A DNA stretch of 52,557 nt from positions 1-52,557 of the forward strand of contig JAAMPI010000198.1 in NCBI GenBank assembly GCA_013054445.1. The letters are read 5' to 3'. The position numbers and the translations under genes are program-made. Within the stretch, counting starts at the first letter, position 1; the number at the start of each line of letters is the position of its first letter. Below, piece by piece: positions 1 to 10,800 of the stretch. The stretch comes from Cudoniella acicularis (lineage: Eukaryota; Ascomycota; Leotiomycetes; Helotiales; Helotiaceae). The notes under the pieces were generated by a model. The model ran no database searches, was not told the origin of the DNA, and worked only from the letters and a program-made list of their open reading frames with translations.

Positions 1-779
1 AAACCTAGAAAACCTAAAAGTGGTATCATAAGAATATGCATAAAATAAGACTAGACGATTGTCAGAGGTGATTAATTCAATATCAAGGACACACACATAT
101 GTTGAAAGCCCCTGTATAAAGGTAAACTCAACATGGGAAGCTCCATGTGAGGCCTCCCAAGTCTAATTGTTTCCGAGCTCCGAAAGGGTAATTTCCCTTA
201 TATGCGCCGCAAGCTCACGTCAACTGCCCCCTCAAAATTAGTGACTTCACTAGTACTTCAACAAAATGATTGCTAAGTCACTCGAGCCCTAGGTCAGGTT
301 CAGGGCTGAGAATTTGGGAGGTAGTTGACAGGGGAGACGCGTTTTTGTGGAACGTTACTTCAAAGGATTTCATTATGCATGACTAAGTTTGGTTATTTGG
401 AAAGTCGGTGGAGATGAATCCTTCTAGTTTCCTTTAAAGTCTAATTGAAGTATCTCACCAACTCCTTGGAGGGTGTCTCCGGGGTTTTGACGTTATAGAT
501 GTGGAATGTGGGTAGCGTACAAGCTTCCATCTTTCTCCTGTACTGTGCTCGGCAAGAAGAAGACGCAAGAAAGGCGTGTTGAGGGCAACATCGCTGATTG
601 GGTTCACTGTAACACAATCATCCTAAAAAATTGTAAGGCCTCGCAAAACTAACTTAAGCACCTTCTAAAGGGGTCATTGTCCTCGCTTCTAGCCCATCCA
701 AACAAGTATTTTTGATTGGTAACCGATATCGTTAAATATGACTTGCAGAATCTGGGATTGTAAACAGCCTATAATACAA
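1..779. other. Left-edge stretch without recognisable gene
   Basis: No reading frame here has family resemblance or convincing coding character on either strand. The base composition is ordinary and I see no long repeat, tRNA or rRNA. It may be the intergenic flank of a gene outside the window. Confidence 0.4.
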
Positions 780-1091
780 ATGCCGGCTGAGCTGAAGATT
801 TATGCTTATGTGCGGCACCTTCTGAAATGGGATAGATACCCTGCACTCACAGCCTCCAATCTGGCTGCGTGTCAGCATTTCTCTCTCCAGATTGAGATGC
901 ATGTCGTATAGGTTTCAGGGGCACCATCGGCATTGCATTTTCGAAGGGCCGATTTCCAGACTGCCGGTATTCGGGGTCCAATTATGTTGAACATTCGGAA
1001 GAAATTCCCGGATAATATGGAGCTGAGCCTTTCTAACATATATTGTTCTGATGACTGCTTAAGCACGCCATACCGCAAGCTCAAAACCTAA
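780..1091 (+). pseudogene. Small ORF remnant, F-box/DUF-like start, one internal stop
   Basis: A plus-strand frame starts with ATG at 780 (MPAELKIYAYVRHLL) and stays open to TAA at 1089-1091 except for one TAG at 909-911. The opening PAELKIY resembles the 'LPAEL(R/K)I' helix that begins many fungal F-box or F-box-like proteins. That resemblance is weak and is my inference. The internal TAG could be a CAG-to-TAG change, as seen in other decayed genes of this window. About 100 codons remain and no second domain is visible. It may be a relic or simply a chance open frame. Confidence 0.25.
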
Positions 1092-1157
1092 AACAGATGA
1101 CACCCTTCATGAGAGCTGCAGTAAAAGTTTATAGTGAAACGTGGAATAAAACCACAA

Positions 1158-1430
1158 TTAGCGGGTGGTAAAGCTCTTGACAATAGATGAACGATTGATT
1201 GAGACGCCCGAAACAAATAAATCGTGCTCAAATCCCGCTTGATCCTTGGAATTGATGGTATTTTGGAGAGTCTTTATGTCAAACTTGTAGTCTATTTGCC
1301 CGATCCGTGTCTTGAACGCGTAAGCACAGAATTTGCGTAAGTTGTTGGTGTTGTTGGCAATAATCTGCACGTTTCGGCCTTCGATATTTGGAATAATGAT
1401 GTAGAATTGAGTTGCTGAAAGTGACACCAT
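1158..1430 (-). CDS. Unrecognised 90-aa ORF
   Basis: A minus-strand ATG frame encodes 90 residues beginning MVSLSATQFYIIIP, and the frame stays open for about ten codons upstream of the ATG. The middle (VQIIANNTNN, then a basic/aromatic stretch) has balanced composition, but I recognise no family, signal peptide or membrane segment. It lies in a degraded region beside another remnant. It could be a fragment of a decayed gene or a chance ORF. Confidence 0.15.
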   Translation of the reverse strand: MVSLSATQFYIIIPNIEGRNVQIIANNTNNLRKFCAYAFKTRIGQIDYKFDIKTLQNTINSKDQAGFEHDLFVSGVSINRSSIVKSFTTR

Positions 1431-2240
1431 TCCTGAATGGCTGAAGTTGATCCGATTGCCAACATCAGATCATCAGCAACTTGGAAGCTTAGATTATGTG
1501 GCCAATCACCGCCAACGCTGCTCGATCATTTGTAGTGTCCGATTTCATTTCGATGCAAGACATATCACACTGCGTAGATGATTCTGCACTGCGTGAGTGT
1601 TCATGCGTCCTTTACAAGGCTAAAAGAAATATATCGGATGTTTACTTCGGTGACAATGAAATCTCCAGTGACTTTGTTCGCTTCCTCTGACTGAGTCTTG
1701 TGGCTGATCATGTGGCGACGTTACTAGAAGTTAGAAAGTGATTTCTGGAGTTCTCATGAGGATGCGAAGGCCAGAGAGATAACCTATTGTATTGGAGGAC
1801 AAATAGACTTGGGGTATAGAGTGGAATACCGGCGAGGGTCTAATTTCGTGTAAGTGAAGTAAGCTAGAACTGCTGCAAAACGTCCCTCCACTCCACAACA
1901 GATATTTTCTATACGATGCACGTTGCCCTGCCAAGACCTTTCTTCGTTTGATATTTAATTTTAATAATTAAATGAGTAGAAAACAATTATTATTTTGTGA
2001 AGCGATTGTTCAAATCGCTCAAGTGTCGTGATCAGGCTTTTGTGGTACAGTGACCATCAACCATTCTACAAAGATTAGGAGAAGAGATTTTTTGGATTTT
2101 TCGAAGTGGGTGTTCATAGTGGATTTCCAAATCCCTGTAGAGAGTGCTCATAATACAAAATTAAGATTACATTGCAAAATAGTAATTATATACAAGCCCC
2201 ACAGCTCCTCATATACAGTAAAAATTCACAAAACCAATCA

Positions 2241-2624
2241 CTAAATCGGCTCAGGGCAATTAGTATTCTTACAACTCGCATAATCAATCAACTCCCCAAT
2301 CCCCCCCAAAATACCACCAATAATAGGCGCCTTGCTAACATCATCCATCTCCTCCGCCGTCCCATCACAAAACTTGCACTGCGGCGGCGCCGGACAAGTA
2401 ATCTGATACTCGAGATTTCCTCCCTCGGTATAGTTTACAATGTCCATCGAAATGTGGCTTTGGATGTAAGACGCCATTTTTGTGTTCCCACTCATTTGTA
2501 CACACTCGGTCCCGAATGATCCCCCTGACAGCCCGACGTTTGGCCCGTGTTTGATGCAGTTTGGTGTCAAACCCATTTTCCAGCACATGAGCAATGGCTC
2601 TTGCGACGAACAACAAGTTACCAT
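2241..2624 (-). CDS. Cysteine-containing hypothetical protein fragment
   Basis: The minus-strand frame from ATG at 2624 encodes about 127 residues with regularly spaced cysteines (TPNCIKHGP, GTECVQMSGN, ITCPAPPQCKFCDG, ASCKNTNCPEPI) and a glycine/isoleucine stretch (IIGGILGGIGELI). The spacing looks like a secreted, disulfide-rich fungal protein, but no signal peptide lies directly upstream in this frame. Upstream on the same strand another frame carries more cysteine-rich sequence interrupted by a stop, so the 5' part may be frameshifted. A plus-strand ORF (2482-2802) overlaps it and ends in codons rich in C at the third position, so coding strand is uncertain over 2530-2800. Function unknown. 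Confidence 0.3.
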   Translation of the reverse strand: MVTCCSSQEPLLMCWKMGLTPNCIKHGPNVGLSGGSFGTECVQMSGNTKMASYIQSHISMDIVNYTEGGNLEYQITCPAPPQCKFCDGTAEEMDDVSKAPIIGGILGGIGELIDYASCKNTNCPEPI

Positions 2625-2802
2625 TCTCAACACGGGTGATATACTTTCGGGTGCCCTAGACTGCTACATAGTCTTCACCTGCAACGGCGGTACAGACGGT
2701 AAAATGCTCAACAGTCTCGCCACAGCACTCGTCGATGTCGTCTCTAGAGTCTCCGACATCCTCGTCACAAAAGAAATATCCATCACCTATGACACCATGT
2801 AG

Positions 2803-3960
2803 GCAAAATTGCTTACGCACGATTTTCCTATGTAGTCTTCGGACGAGAAAGCAAATTCCGTGACTAAGCTCTCAATGTCTCGTAGTGGGAGAGATACTAA
2901 GGCCAGGTAGTAATATCAAGACCCTGCCCAGCCGCTAAGCGAGAAATGGGGGAGGGGTCGGACATACTATGAGCTATTGGTGCCAGAAAGTTAAATGATA
3001 TAACCACTGTCCTAAGAGATGGCTGGCCTATTATGTGCTTACTCCCTCTATTGCTTGTGTTAAATCTAAAGTCCTTTCCTGGACAGTGTCGCCGATGAAT
3101 TCCGAAAATTTATATAAATGAGTGGAGTTGGCGGACTGTGCCCAAACGAGTTAGCCTTGAATTACTCATGGACCGTTGCCGCGCGCTACCGCACCGCGAA
3201 TGGTGGTTCCGCTTGTAGTGATTCTATTTCCGAGAGTTTCACTTCCTGATGCTTGGTATGGAAATATTATAGCGCTGGGTTCATTGACGTACTATGGCGT
3301 TGTGGTAGCCACGTCGAGAAGCGATTCGAGTCAACTGTTAAGATCGGCCAAGATATTCCCTAGCAAATACTCTATATTAACAGAAGAACTATATGTTAAT
3401 ATGAATTTTATTTATATTAAAATAGAATATATATCAATATAGAAAGAATGTTCTCTTAGTTCACCTTTACTTAATAGAATAAAATTACTATATAAATGTA
3501 TATTTATTCTATATAGAACATTATATGGGAAGTAACAAACTAAATATTACTTTTAAATATAGAATATTGCCCAGAATTCTTTGTTTTTGCTCCCATTCTT
3601 TAGTATTTTATTACATTCCTAAGGCCGAAGATCCATGCCACTTCCGCAGGCCCCCTTCCCACCTCACTTTTAGTCCCATATATTGCTCCCTTATAGCCCA
3701 CCCTTGCAGTCCTCACTCGCAGTTGCCAGGTGTCCGTGATCAGCACCTATTTCAGTGCGCCCAGGTCCCCTATGGGATACGGCAGAGTCTTCTTGGTCGT
3801 CGCTGGTGGGATCACTGAGTCTGGGTTTTTGCGTGCTAGAAGCGCAGGGATATATCCACCTCTATATCTTGACGTTTTCTATTTCGATACTGACCTACGT
3901 GTAATTTTGAGGATATTGAGCATCTTCCATTAGATTTCTGACACTCTAGGGGTTATTATT
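2803..3960. other. Intergenic, TA-rich in the middle
   Basis: No supported gene. About 3360-3570 is strongly TA-rich with many short self-complementary words, such as repeated 'tatattaa' and 'ctatatag' strings. This fits a decayed repeat or non-coding spacer. The last few hundred bases would be the promoter of the P450 pseudogene. Confidence 0.4.
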
Positions 3961-5781
3961 ATGGTGAAGGGTGTTTATAGTTTCTTGGTCACTGTTGGCG
4001 AAGCTGGAAGCTTCCGCCTCGGTATTGCGACCATTGTGATGGCCTTCCTCATTTACAAATTCATCCAAAGCAGACGAGAATATGAAGTGAGTTTCCAATT
4101 TTCTATTTTAACAGACAAGCTTCATCTTTGACTGCCCATAGGAAGATAGGGCATTTGGCGAAAAACATGGCTGTATGCCCATGGAATCAACGCTACCCTA
4201 CAACTGACCTTTTGCGCTGGACGTCCTCAAGAAACAATATGATGCTATCCCATCACAACGCTTGCTGGCTTTCCAGTCACAGTACTTCGACAAAATTGGA
4301 CCGAACATGAGGCCCAGCCTGTTTGGCCAAGAGGGATACATGACGACTGATCCAAAGAATATAGAAGCAATCCTGTCAACCCATTTCGAAGGTACTGTAC
4401 CTACGTTTGTTAATAATTCACGGCCCTTGATTGATTCGTATTTAGATTGGTGCCTCGGGTCTCGACATCCTGGCCTATACCCGCTACTTGGAGAGGGAAT
4501 CTTCACGCAAGATGGCCGACCTTGGAGACATTCCCGAGAGATTCTCTGTCGACAGTTCGCAAGAATCTTGGGGTGTTTGATGTGCATATCAACGACCTGA
4601 TTTCTAGTCTGTCTGCAACCGACGACGGTATTATAGATCTACAACCGTTTTTCTTCAAGTTTACTCTGACTACAGCCACTGATCTCCTCTTTGGAGAACC
4701 TGTAGGGGCTCTTGGAGATCATATCCAAAACACTTTCGGGAACAATTTCGATTACGCGTCAATGATTTGTGTGCTTAAACTACGACTTGCGGACTTCCAC
4801 TGGCTGTACGGGACTGAGAAATCCAAGACTTCCTGCACGGTAGTAAAACAATATGTGGACCGATTTGTTACCCAAGCGCTGAAGTACAAAGGGAAGAATG
4901 GGCAAGAATCTGCGTCGGAAAGATACCCATTCATTCTTGACCTTTACAAAGACCTCAAAGATCCAGCTTTAGTGCGGGACCAACTGGTTAATGTTTTCAT
5001 TACTGGAAGATATACCACTGCTTGCTTGATGTCTTGGGCAGTGTAAGTACATCCTCTTTTCAAGGGCCAAAGCTCATTAATCGGTAGGTTTCTCGTCCGC
5101 CACCGAGAAGTCCTGGCCAAACTGCGCAGTCAGATTGCCTGTGATCCCCGGCGGCCAGGAAGTCACTCTAGCCCATATTGCCAAAATTCCCTTTCTAAGA
5201 TGCGTCATAAATGAGAGTAAGCCTCTACTATATGTCCCCCTCTTTGCACGCCGCCTCCTTTTTTCTACGTCACTTACCCATGTCTCAGCACATCGGCTCT
5301 ATCCCCAATTACCTGTGAATGCGCGCATCGCACTCAAAACAACTCTCCTACCTTCAGGCAGCGGTCCAGATGGCAAATCACCCGTCCTCATCCCTAAAGG
5401 GACTGGCTGCGCCTGGTCAACATATCACATGCATCGCATGGCTTCTTTGTATGGGCATAACGCGAATGAGTTTGTTCCTGAACGCTGGGAGGATATCGAC
5501 ATGGAGAGAAAAGTTGGATTTGGCTTTTTGCCTTTCCACGGTGGGCCGAAGGTTTGTCTCGGTAGTAAGTTTCTCCGTAAATATAATAGAAATTTTACAA
5601 ACTGATGTTAACAGAGGACTTTGCGCTTTCAGAGGCGTTGTACGCCATTGTAAAGATCGTTCAAACGTTCTCAAACTTGAGATTACTGCCTCAGATAGAG
5701 AAGGAGAAAACGGGTCAGGAGAAACAGAGTCTTACAATTGTGGTAACAAGTGCAGAGGGGCGTAAGATTCTGTTGCATTGA
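3961..5781 (+). pseudogene. CYP52-like cytochrome P450 pseudogene
   Basis: This is the remnant of a membrane-anchored microsomal P450 of the fungal CYP52 type, a family that hydroxylates alkanes and fatty acids. Reconstructed exons are 3961-4086, 4142-5042, 5088-5216, 5289-5564 and 5615-5781. Visible landmarks are the N-terminal membrane anchor (LGIATIVMAFLIYKF), the block QRLLAFQSQYFDKIGP, an I-helix region (TGRYTT), the ExxR motif formed across an intron (ETHRLYP) and the haem loop FHGGPKVCLG with its cysteine. Lesions: an in-frame TGA at 4205-4207, where family members usually have Trp; a frameshift near 4556-4568 after CRQFAR; and a second near 5133-5145 before the K-helix. The usual I-helix AGRDTT has become TGRYTT. 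Three independent lesions make this a dead gene rather than a mis-spliced one. Confidence 0.85.
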
Positions 5782-6488
5782 GTGTTGCCGAATATACTTG
5801 ACATTTCTTTTGTTGGCATTTAGCAGAATGAATTTTAATCGTACGAATGTCTGAGCCAGAACCTTTCTCTGAAGCTTCCATTGTTTGGATATTTTAATAA
5901 TTAAGAAAATTTGATTAAAGTATAAACAACTCGAGGGAATAATTTGTACCTAGCGCTTAAGCAAAATCTCAAAAAAGTCAGCTTTTCGAATTGAAAAATT
6001 TCATGGACGTACTTCAATACCGCTAGTGCAGTCATCTCCAGGACGGAGCAGACGAATTTATTTGCTTGGTTGAGGAAAGAGCGAAGGGCGGTCGTTAGCA
6101 GAACTCTTCCTTTTCATTCTTGGATGGTGTCAATTAAACGTGACAAGTAAACGTGACAACATGATCAGCCATATATGCTCTCACTGCGATGGACGCAAAG
6201 CCGAGGCAAAGTAAATGCGCGTTGAATGTTGATTAGTTTCATTGACATTCATTTGAGAGTCTTCAGTCCGAATTCGTTCCAGTACCTTCTTGCTTCACGT
6301 GAAGCCTGAAGTACTCAAGAGGAAGGAGCGACAGTCGTAGAGTTGTGTGCTTCACAGAACTCAATGAGTCAGCGACGTACTAGCACTCCCATGTTTATTC
6401 CCCAGGCACACAAAGTTTTCAACAATGGTCTTTAGACCTTCACCTATGATCTCCACATCTCACCATCTTTAATTTGTTATTTACCAAA
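5782..6488. other. Intergenic, promoter region of the following gene
   Basis: No coding frame is supported. The segment just before 6489 is pyrimidine- and A-rich ('ctccacatctcaccatcttt'), as is common for fungal 5' leaders. No clear TATA box was picked out. Confidence 0.4.
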
Positions 6489-8912
6489 ATGAATCCCTAT
6501 GAAGGAACCCTCGAGTCACCAGTCGATTCCTCGGCGTCCATACCTCGTATTCCTAGCTTTTCCGACTTCTCGAAGCTCTTTCGCAGACGACAGCGTGGTG
6601 CCCGCAACTCAAAATCAGTTTCCAGATACTCAAACGGGAGGTCTGATAGTGCGTCCGAGAACAGTCAAGCACTGTATATGGCAGATACGAAAAGAAGGAG
6701 ATCCGGTCGCTCTCTATCTGCCATCAGCAATATCGCGGATTCCAAGTTGGATGGATCGTCCGAAACAGATAGCACCAAGTTGAATCCGGCGACAGAGGAA
6801 TTGTCTTGGAATATCATCGACAGAGAGATCTTCGAGTGGCAATTCATGTGTGAGACGGGTCGTCCATACTGGTGGTCTCCAGAATCCAAATACCGTCGCT
6901 TGAAAAGACTGAAAGCGCGAGGCTCCAGCGAATCTAATCCTCGAGTATGGAAGCAAGAACTCCACGGCCGTCCTCCGCCATCCTATGATGATCGACGCCG
7001 AGCTGTATCCGAAGGCTACCTGACCGACCCGAACAATGATCATGCTTTGGCACATATGATCGCTGTTCAACTCCTCAGCTCATGCTTCACTCTTCCGCCT
7101 GATGCAACGGCTGGCACTCCTTCCCCGAATTATACCTTCGTCAAAAAGCACGGCTGTTCTATGGCGGTGCCGCTCCCAGATCCTGGAATGATTAGCTCCC
7201 TGCGGTTACATAGCCATTTCCGGTACTCGCCATGCTTCGGACATCAGGCACGCAATACTTCACCAATACATCAATGGCCTGCCCTGGATGGTACCTCAGC
7301 AAGAACAAAAGAGGCGGGGATAGAAACTCCGCAAATTGGGACCTCCGATAGACGACGAGGACATCGTAAAGCGCACCGAACTAGAAATGTGACCGAGGAC
7401 TCAGCCTCGGGCTGTTCTTTGGAGAGTACAGACGGGTACATATCGCGCCGCAATACTGGTGACCTTGACCCAATAGCTACTATAACAGCTTTCCATCGTC
7501 AAAGTAAAAACATTCGGGAGCAAATCGCGCGGACGCTAACGATTCCACATTTGCCAAGTGATGCCAAGAAAATGGCCTCGAGGAATGGTTCAACAGAATC
7601 GCAAGGATTGATGCCGCCCAGACCTTCGCCAAATGAAGGTCATATCGAGTTTTCGGATGTCAACAGAAGTGCATGTTCTGCTCGCCCCCCAAAGCCAAAT
7701 TACCGATTGCAACCCGTAATCCGTTCAGAGCCCCATCATGTCTTCGTCCAACCTGTCAGGGAATTGGTCGTTAAGCGATGGCGGAGCTTTAGGCGCCGGT
7801 TTGGAGGCAGCTTACACTCCCCTTTGCCTACTGCTGACTTAGAAGATGAAATATCTCTCCTCTCCGAATCCGGCGCGAGTGAAACTTCAAGTCCTGCGGT
7901 AAGTCTGGAAGGAAAGATGAGGAGAATGAGAGCTCAAGAACGGGGTGAAATACATAGCGCCAAGAGTACCCCGTGCAATTCAACTCCAACAAGTGAATTG
8001 CTATCACCAGAGGCAGTTGATCAAGGTTTCCCAAGGTCTTTCTGGTCAGAGTCTAGAAACTCGAGTCCGAGAATCGCACGACTCAGTGGTGCCAGAAGTA
8101 GCACCGAGAGCACGCCTCGATACAACTCACCTGCCAGCGGGTACATGACACCTGAAACCTCCGGAGGACAGAGACCGCACTGGCTCGAGTCACGAAGAGC
8201 AAGCTTAGGTAGCCCAAGATTTCAACTTACAGATCCCTTAGCTGCAGCAACAATACTCGCTGCAACTGAAGCCATCAATAAATCGAAAGAGGAGTTGAAC
8301 CAAAATACCGCTCTTGACTTAACAAAGACGCCAATATCTCCGAATTCTCCAGATTCTCCAGACTCGATTATTGGTCAACTACCGCAAGGCGACCCAAACA
8401 TGGTAACGAGTGGAAATATACCGACGCCATCTGAAGATCCAAAACCAGACCAGATCAAGCCTATGCTAACATCTCCGCCATTCTTTTTCTCGTCGATGAG
8501 AATTTCGAAAAGAAATAGAAGGAAAAGCTTGCTATCCGAGGTGTGCATACCAGACGACTTTCAGCCCCGTGCTCCTGCAAACATGGAAATTGATCCAGAG
8601 CAAGTCGAACGAAACATATTAAGTGCTGCTGGAAGTAAAGTCGCGTCACCAGTAGATGAGATCCCGTCACCCTGGAGAAGAGCCCAGATCCATTCGGTCA
8701 GCAGTCCGCCAAATCCAATTTGCCTATTGAGTCCTACAGAAATGATGGCGCAAGGTATGCCAGATAGGCCAGTACTAAACAGGATGAGCACGAGCGGAAC
8801 ACAAGTTTTCACACCAGATCAAGATGGGGTAGAATTGGACGGGTTGCCAGTTGGGCCTGGAAGAGAAATATGGCTTGGAAAGAGAAAACGGAGAGAGCAG
8901 ACATACCTGTGA
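6489..8912 (+). CDS. Long disordered conserved fungal protein of unknown function
   Basis: A single intron-free frame of 807 codons starts at ATG 6489 (MNPYEGTLESP); frame-open sequence before it has no ATG. The protein is rich in Ser, Pro, Arg and Thr and looks mostly disordered. The most structured block is roughly residues 105-210: WNIIDREIFEWQFM, then RPYWWSPESKYRRLKRL, then an alanine/leucine helix ending LLSSCFTLPP. Basic clusters occur near residue 32 (FRRRQRG), in the middle (VKRWRSFRRRFGG) and at the C-terminus (LGKRKRREQ). Many SP/TP sites suggest phosphorylation. There is no signal peptide or membrane segment. I recognise the tryptophan-rich block only as a conserved-looking ascomycete region, with no known function. 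Confidence 0.85.
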   Translation: MNPYEGTLESPVDSSASIPRIPSFSDFSKLFRRRQRGARNSKSVSRYSNGRSDSASENSQALYMADTKRRRSGRSLSAISNIADSKLDGSSETDSTKLNPATEELSWNIIDREIFEWQFMCETGRPYWWSPESKYRRLKRLKARGSSESNPRVWKQELHGRPPPSYDDRRRAVSEGYLTDPNNDHALAHMIAVQLLSSCFTLPPDATAGTPSPNYTFVKKHGCSMAVPLPDPGMISSLRLHSHFRYSPCFGHQARNTSPIHQWPALDGTSARTKEAGIETPQIGTSDRRRGHRKAHRTRNVTEDSASGCSLESTDGYISRRNTGDLDPIATITAFHRQSKNIREQIARTLTIPHLPSDAKKMASRNGSTESQGLMPPRPSPNEGHIEFSDVNRSACSARPPKPNYRLQPVIRSEPHHVFVQPVRELVVKRWRSFRRRFGGSLHSPLPTADLEDEISLLSESGASETSSPAVSLEGKMRRMRAQERGEIHSAKSTPCNSTPTSELLSPEAVDQGFPRSFWSESRNSSPRIARLSGARSSTESTPRYNSPASGYMTPETSGGQRPHWLESRRASLGSPRFQLTDPLAAATILAATEAINKSKEELNQNTALDLTKTPISPNSPDSPDSIIGQLPQGDPNMVTSGNIPTPSEDPKPDQIKPMLTSPPFFFSSMRISKRNRRKSLLSEVCIPDDFQPRAPANMEIDPEQVERNILSAAGSKVASPVDEIPSPWRRAQIHSVSSPPNPICLLSPTEMMAQGMPDRPVLNRMSTSGTQVFTPDQDGVELDGLPVGPGREIWLGKRKRREQTYL

Positions 8913-9262
8913 TGAAATGTGCGGCATCATGAGCTAGAAAAGCCTCTCAAATCAGTCCTCAAAATGGCTGAAAAATAGATTGGAAAAATGAAGATGATCG
9001 CCAGAATATTCTGCGTTCCGAGGCAAAAACAATCATCAAAAAGGAAATAAATGCGAAGGTACCAACTGACCTGTGGAGAAGCCATGATTTGTCTATAGGC
9101 GTAGTTTGGCTTTGGGGGCACGATGATCAAGATCAAAGTAAAAGATAATGTGAGAATTTTGACCAATTTTCCGTGTGGAGATGTCTTCCAATTCGATTCA
9201 TAACGCCGTCCCATATGCTGTGTCCCCGCTGCTGTACAATTTACATAGTCGCCATCCCCTAC

Positions 9263-9701
9263 TTATGGCTTCTGTCCTGGCGCACCAGCTCCAATTTCTC
9301 CTGGCATCTGCTGTGCACCCTCCTTCCTCAATTTGTCGAGCGTTTGATTCTTTTGGTATTCCATTACTCGTCTCTTCTTGAAGTATGTTACCTATTCGCA
9401 CATCTATTAGCCCAACATATTCTCGGAATAATCCCTCTTTGCATCTGAAAATTGGAGCACAAACCCAACTACTCGCACAATTCGCCTCGAACCCCCTTCC
9501 CTCGCTTGCACATCCCTTTTCCGCTTTATCCTTCTCCGTGATGCTATCAATTATGTTGTTCTTGTCTAGACAGTGGAAATAGGCATCTCGCGCTTCCCAG
9601 CATCGTGCGCGTTGGCTGCGGTCGGGGGCTATGGGGGCACCGTCGACGGAGATTTTGGGAGGGGGGAGAGTTGCGGGAGAGGAGGAGGAGAAGAGTCCCA
9701 T
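9263..9701 (-). CDS. COA6: Cytochrome c oxidase assembly factor 6
   Basis: Two exons (9701-9465 and 9391-9263) with a 73-nt GT-AG intron encode about 121 residues. The protein begins MGLFSSSSPATLPPPK and carries a twin-cysteine CHCH fold: CWEARDAYFHC (CX9C, residues 34-44) and CASEGRGFEANC (CX10C, residues 64-75). Exon 2 continues WVTYFKKRRVMEYQ, the conserved helix of the family. COA6 acts in the mitochondrial intermembrane space in copper delivery to subunit 2 during cytochrome oxidase assembly, and the CX9C/CX10C pair is its signature. Without the intron the frame runs into unrelated sequence, so the splice is well supported. It is divergent from SYS1, with 419 bp between the start codons. 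Confidence 0.93.
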
Positions 9702-10120
9702 TTTTGTGGAGAGCCGTGCGTTCTGGAGGGGGGAAGGAGGTGGTTGCGGTTGTAAAGACCTGGTTGAGAATGTTAGCTTTCTTGAGGTTATTCACAAGGG
9801 ATTTATTGCAGCATACTGACCAATTCTCTAAACCCTCCACTTAAGAACCTACACACACAATAAAGCTTATTTCCCGGCGATAAAAAACCAACTGGTTGTT
9901 AACGTGAACGATGTACAAAAACTTCAACTCCGACATCAAGGTCATCGAAAGCTTTCCAGCACGTGACGGCAGAAAAATCACGCTATTCCCAATTCAACGC
10001 ATCTTTCTGGCCTATCCTCAATCATCAGCAAGCCATCTTCATCCCCTGACAACATCAAATCCGATAATAACAAACATGCAACAACGATAGCCCATCTCCC
10101 TTCTTATAACCGCACAAAAT
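9702..10120. promoter_or_regulatory. Shared divergent promoter, COA6 and SYS1
   Basis: This 419-bp interval separates the ATGs of two head-to-head genes. The COA6-proximal part is G-rich on the plus strand, i.e. a pyrimidine-rich leader in the direction of COA6. The SYS1-proximal part is AC-rich. 'cacgtgac' at about 9961 contains an E-box-like CACGTG palindrome. I see no TATA box that decides a start. Confidence 0.4.
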
Positions 10121-10800
10121 ATGGCACGCAGACGCCGGCCACCGCGCCCCGGCGCCCTCACCGAACTCCCACCTCTCAAGATCCTCTCCCAAATCCTCAT
10201 ACTGCAAGGCATCTGGTATGGCGTCGCAACCATGCTCATCTTATTCTCGGCACTGGTGGCGGGCAAGCATTTCAGCTTCGACTTGGTGTTGAGTTGGCGG
10301 AGCTTGAGGGGCGATACAACGGTTGGGTGGATGTTAGGGTTGGTGTGGATGTTGAATAGCTTTATTGGGTTTGTTCCCCTTTCATCCTCTCCATTTTGCA
10401 GAATTTCCAAAAGCATGGTGGCTGATAATTTATACGAAACAGTGTTATTTCCATCCTCTTCTTTATCTCGCGCTCGAAACTCGTACTCGATTTCACGCTC
10501 ACGCTACATTTCATACACCTGGTTATTACATCACTTTATTCGCATTCAATACCGAAGAACTGGCTGTGGTGGGTACTACAGATGGCGAGCGCGGCGATGA
10601 TGACCAGCTTGGGGGTTTGGAGCTGTCAGTGGAGAGAGTTGCGGCCGATTAATTTTGGGGGTTCGAGTGGGGCTACAACGGCTGCGAATGGAGGGGAATC
10701 TGCACAAAATGGGGAGGTGAGCGAGATTGGGGATGAGGAGCAAGGGTACGGGAGAGGAAGGGGACGAGGTAGAGGCAGAGAGTGGGGCGGGAGAATATGA
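10121..10800 (+). CDS. SYS1: Golgi integral membrane protein SYS1
   Basis: Exon 1 (10121-10368) and exon 2 (10443-10800), joined over a 74-nt intron, encode about 201 residues. The N-terminus MARRRRPPRPGALTELPPLK, the segment LLVLSWRSLRGDTTVGWMLG-type (here DLVLSWRSLRGDTTVGWMLG) and CQWRELRPINFGG are hallmarks of SYS1. Four hydrophobic segments match the family's four-span topology. SYS1 recruits the GTPase ARL3/ARFRP1 to the trans-Golgi and so supports golgin recruitment and traffic. The tail is odd. The main frame runs through a GRGRGRGRE stretch and stops at 10798-10800, whereas the +1 frame at the same place reads GEYEMVGLKPEGETG, which resembles the acidic/aromatic tail I expect in ascomycete SYS1. 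A one-base insertion near 10781 would explain it. Confidence 0.92.

Noticed and set aside
4556..4568. An intron to explain the first frame change of the P450
   Set aside because: The two frames join with about one base missing and no GT-AG pair lies between conserved blocks, so a frameshift is simpler.
10716..10743. A 28-nt intron in SYS1 that would restore the conserved tail
   Set aside because: Too short for a spliceosomal intron; a one-base indel near the Arg/Gly stretch is more likely.
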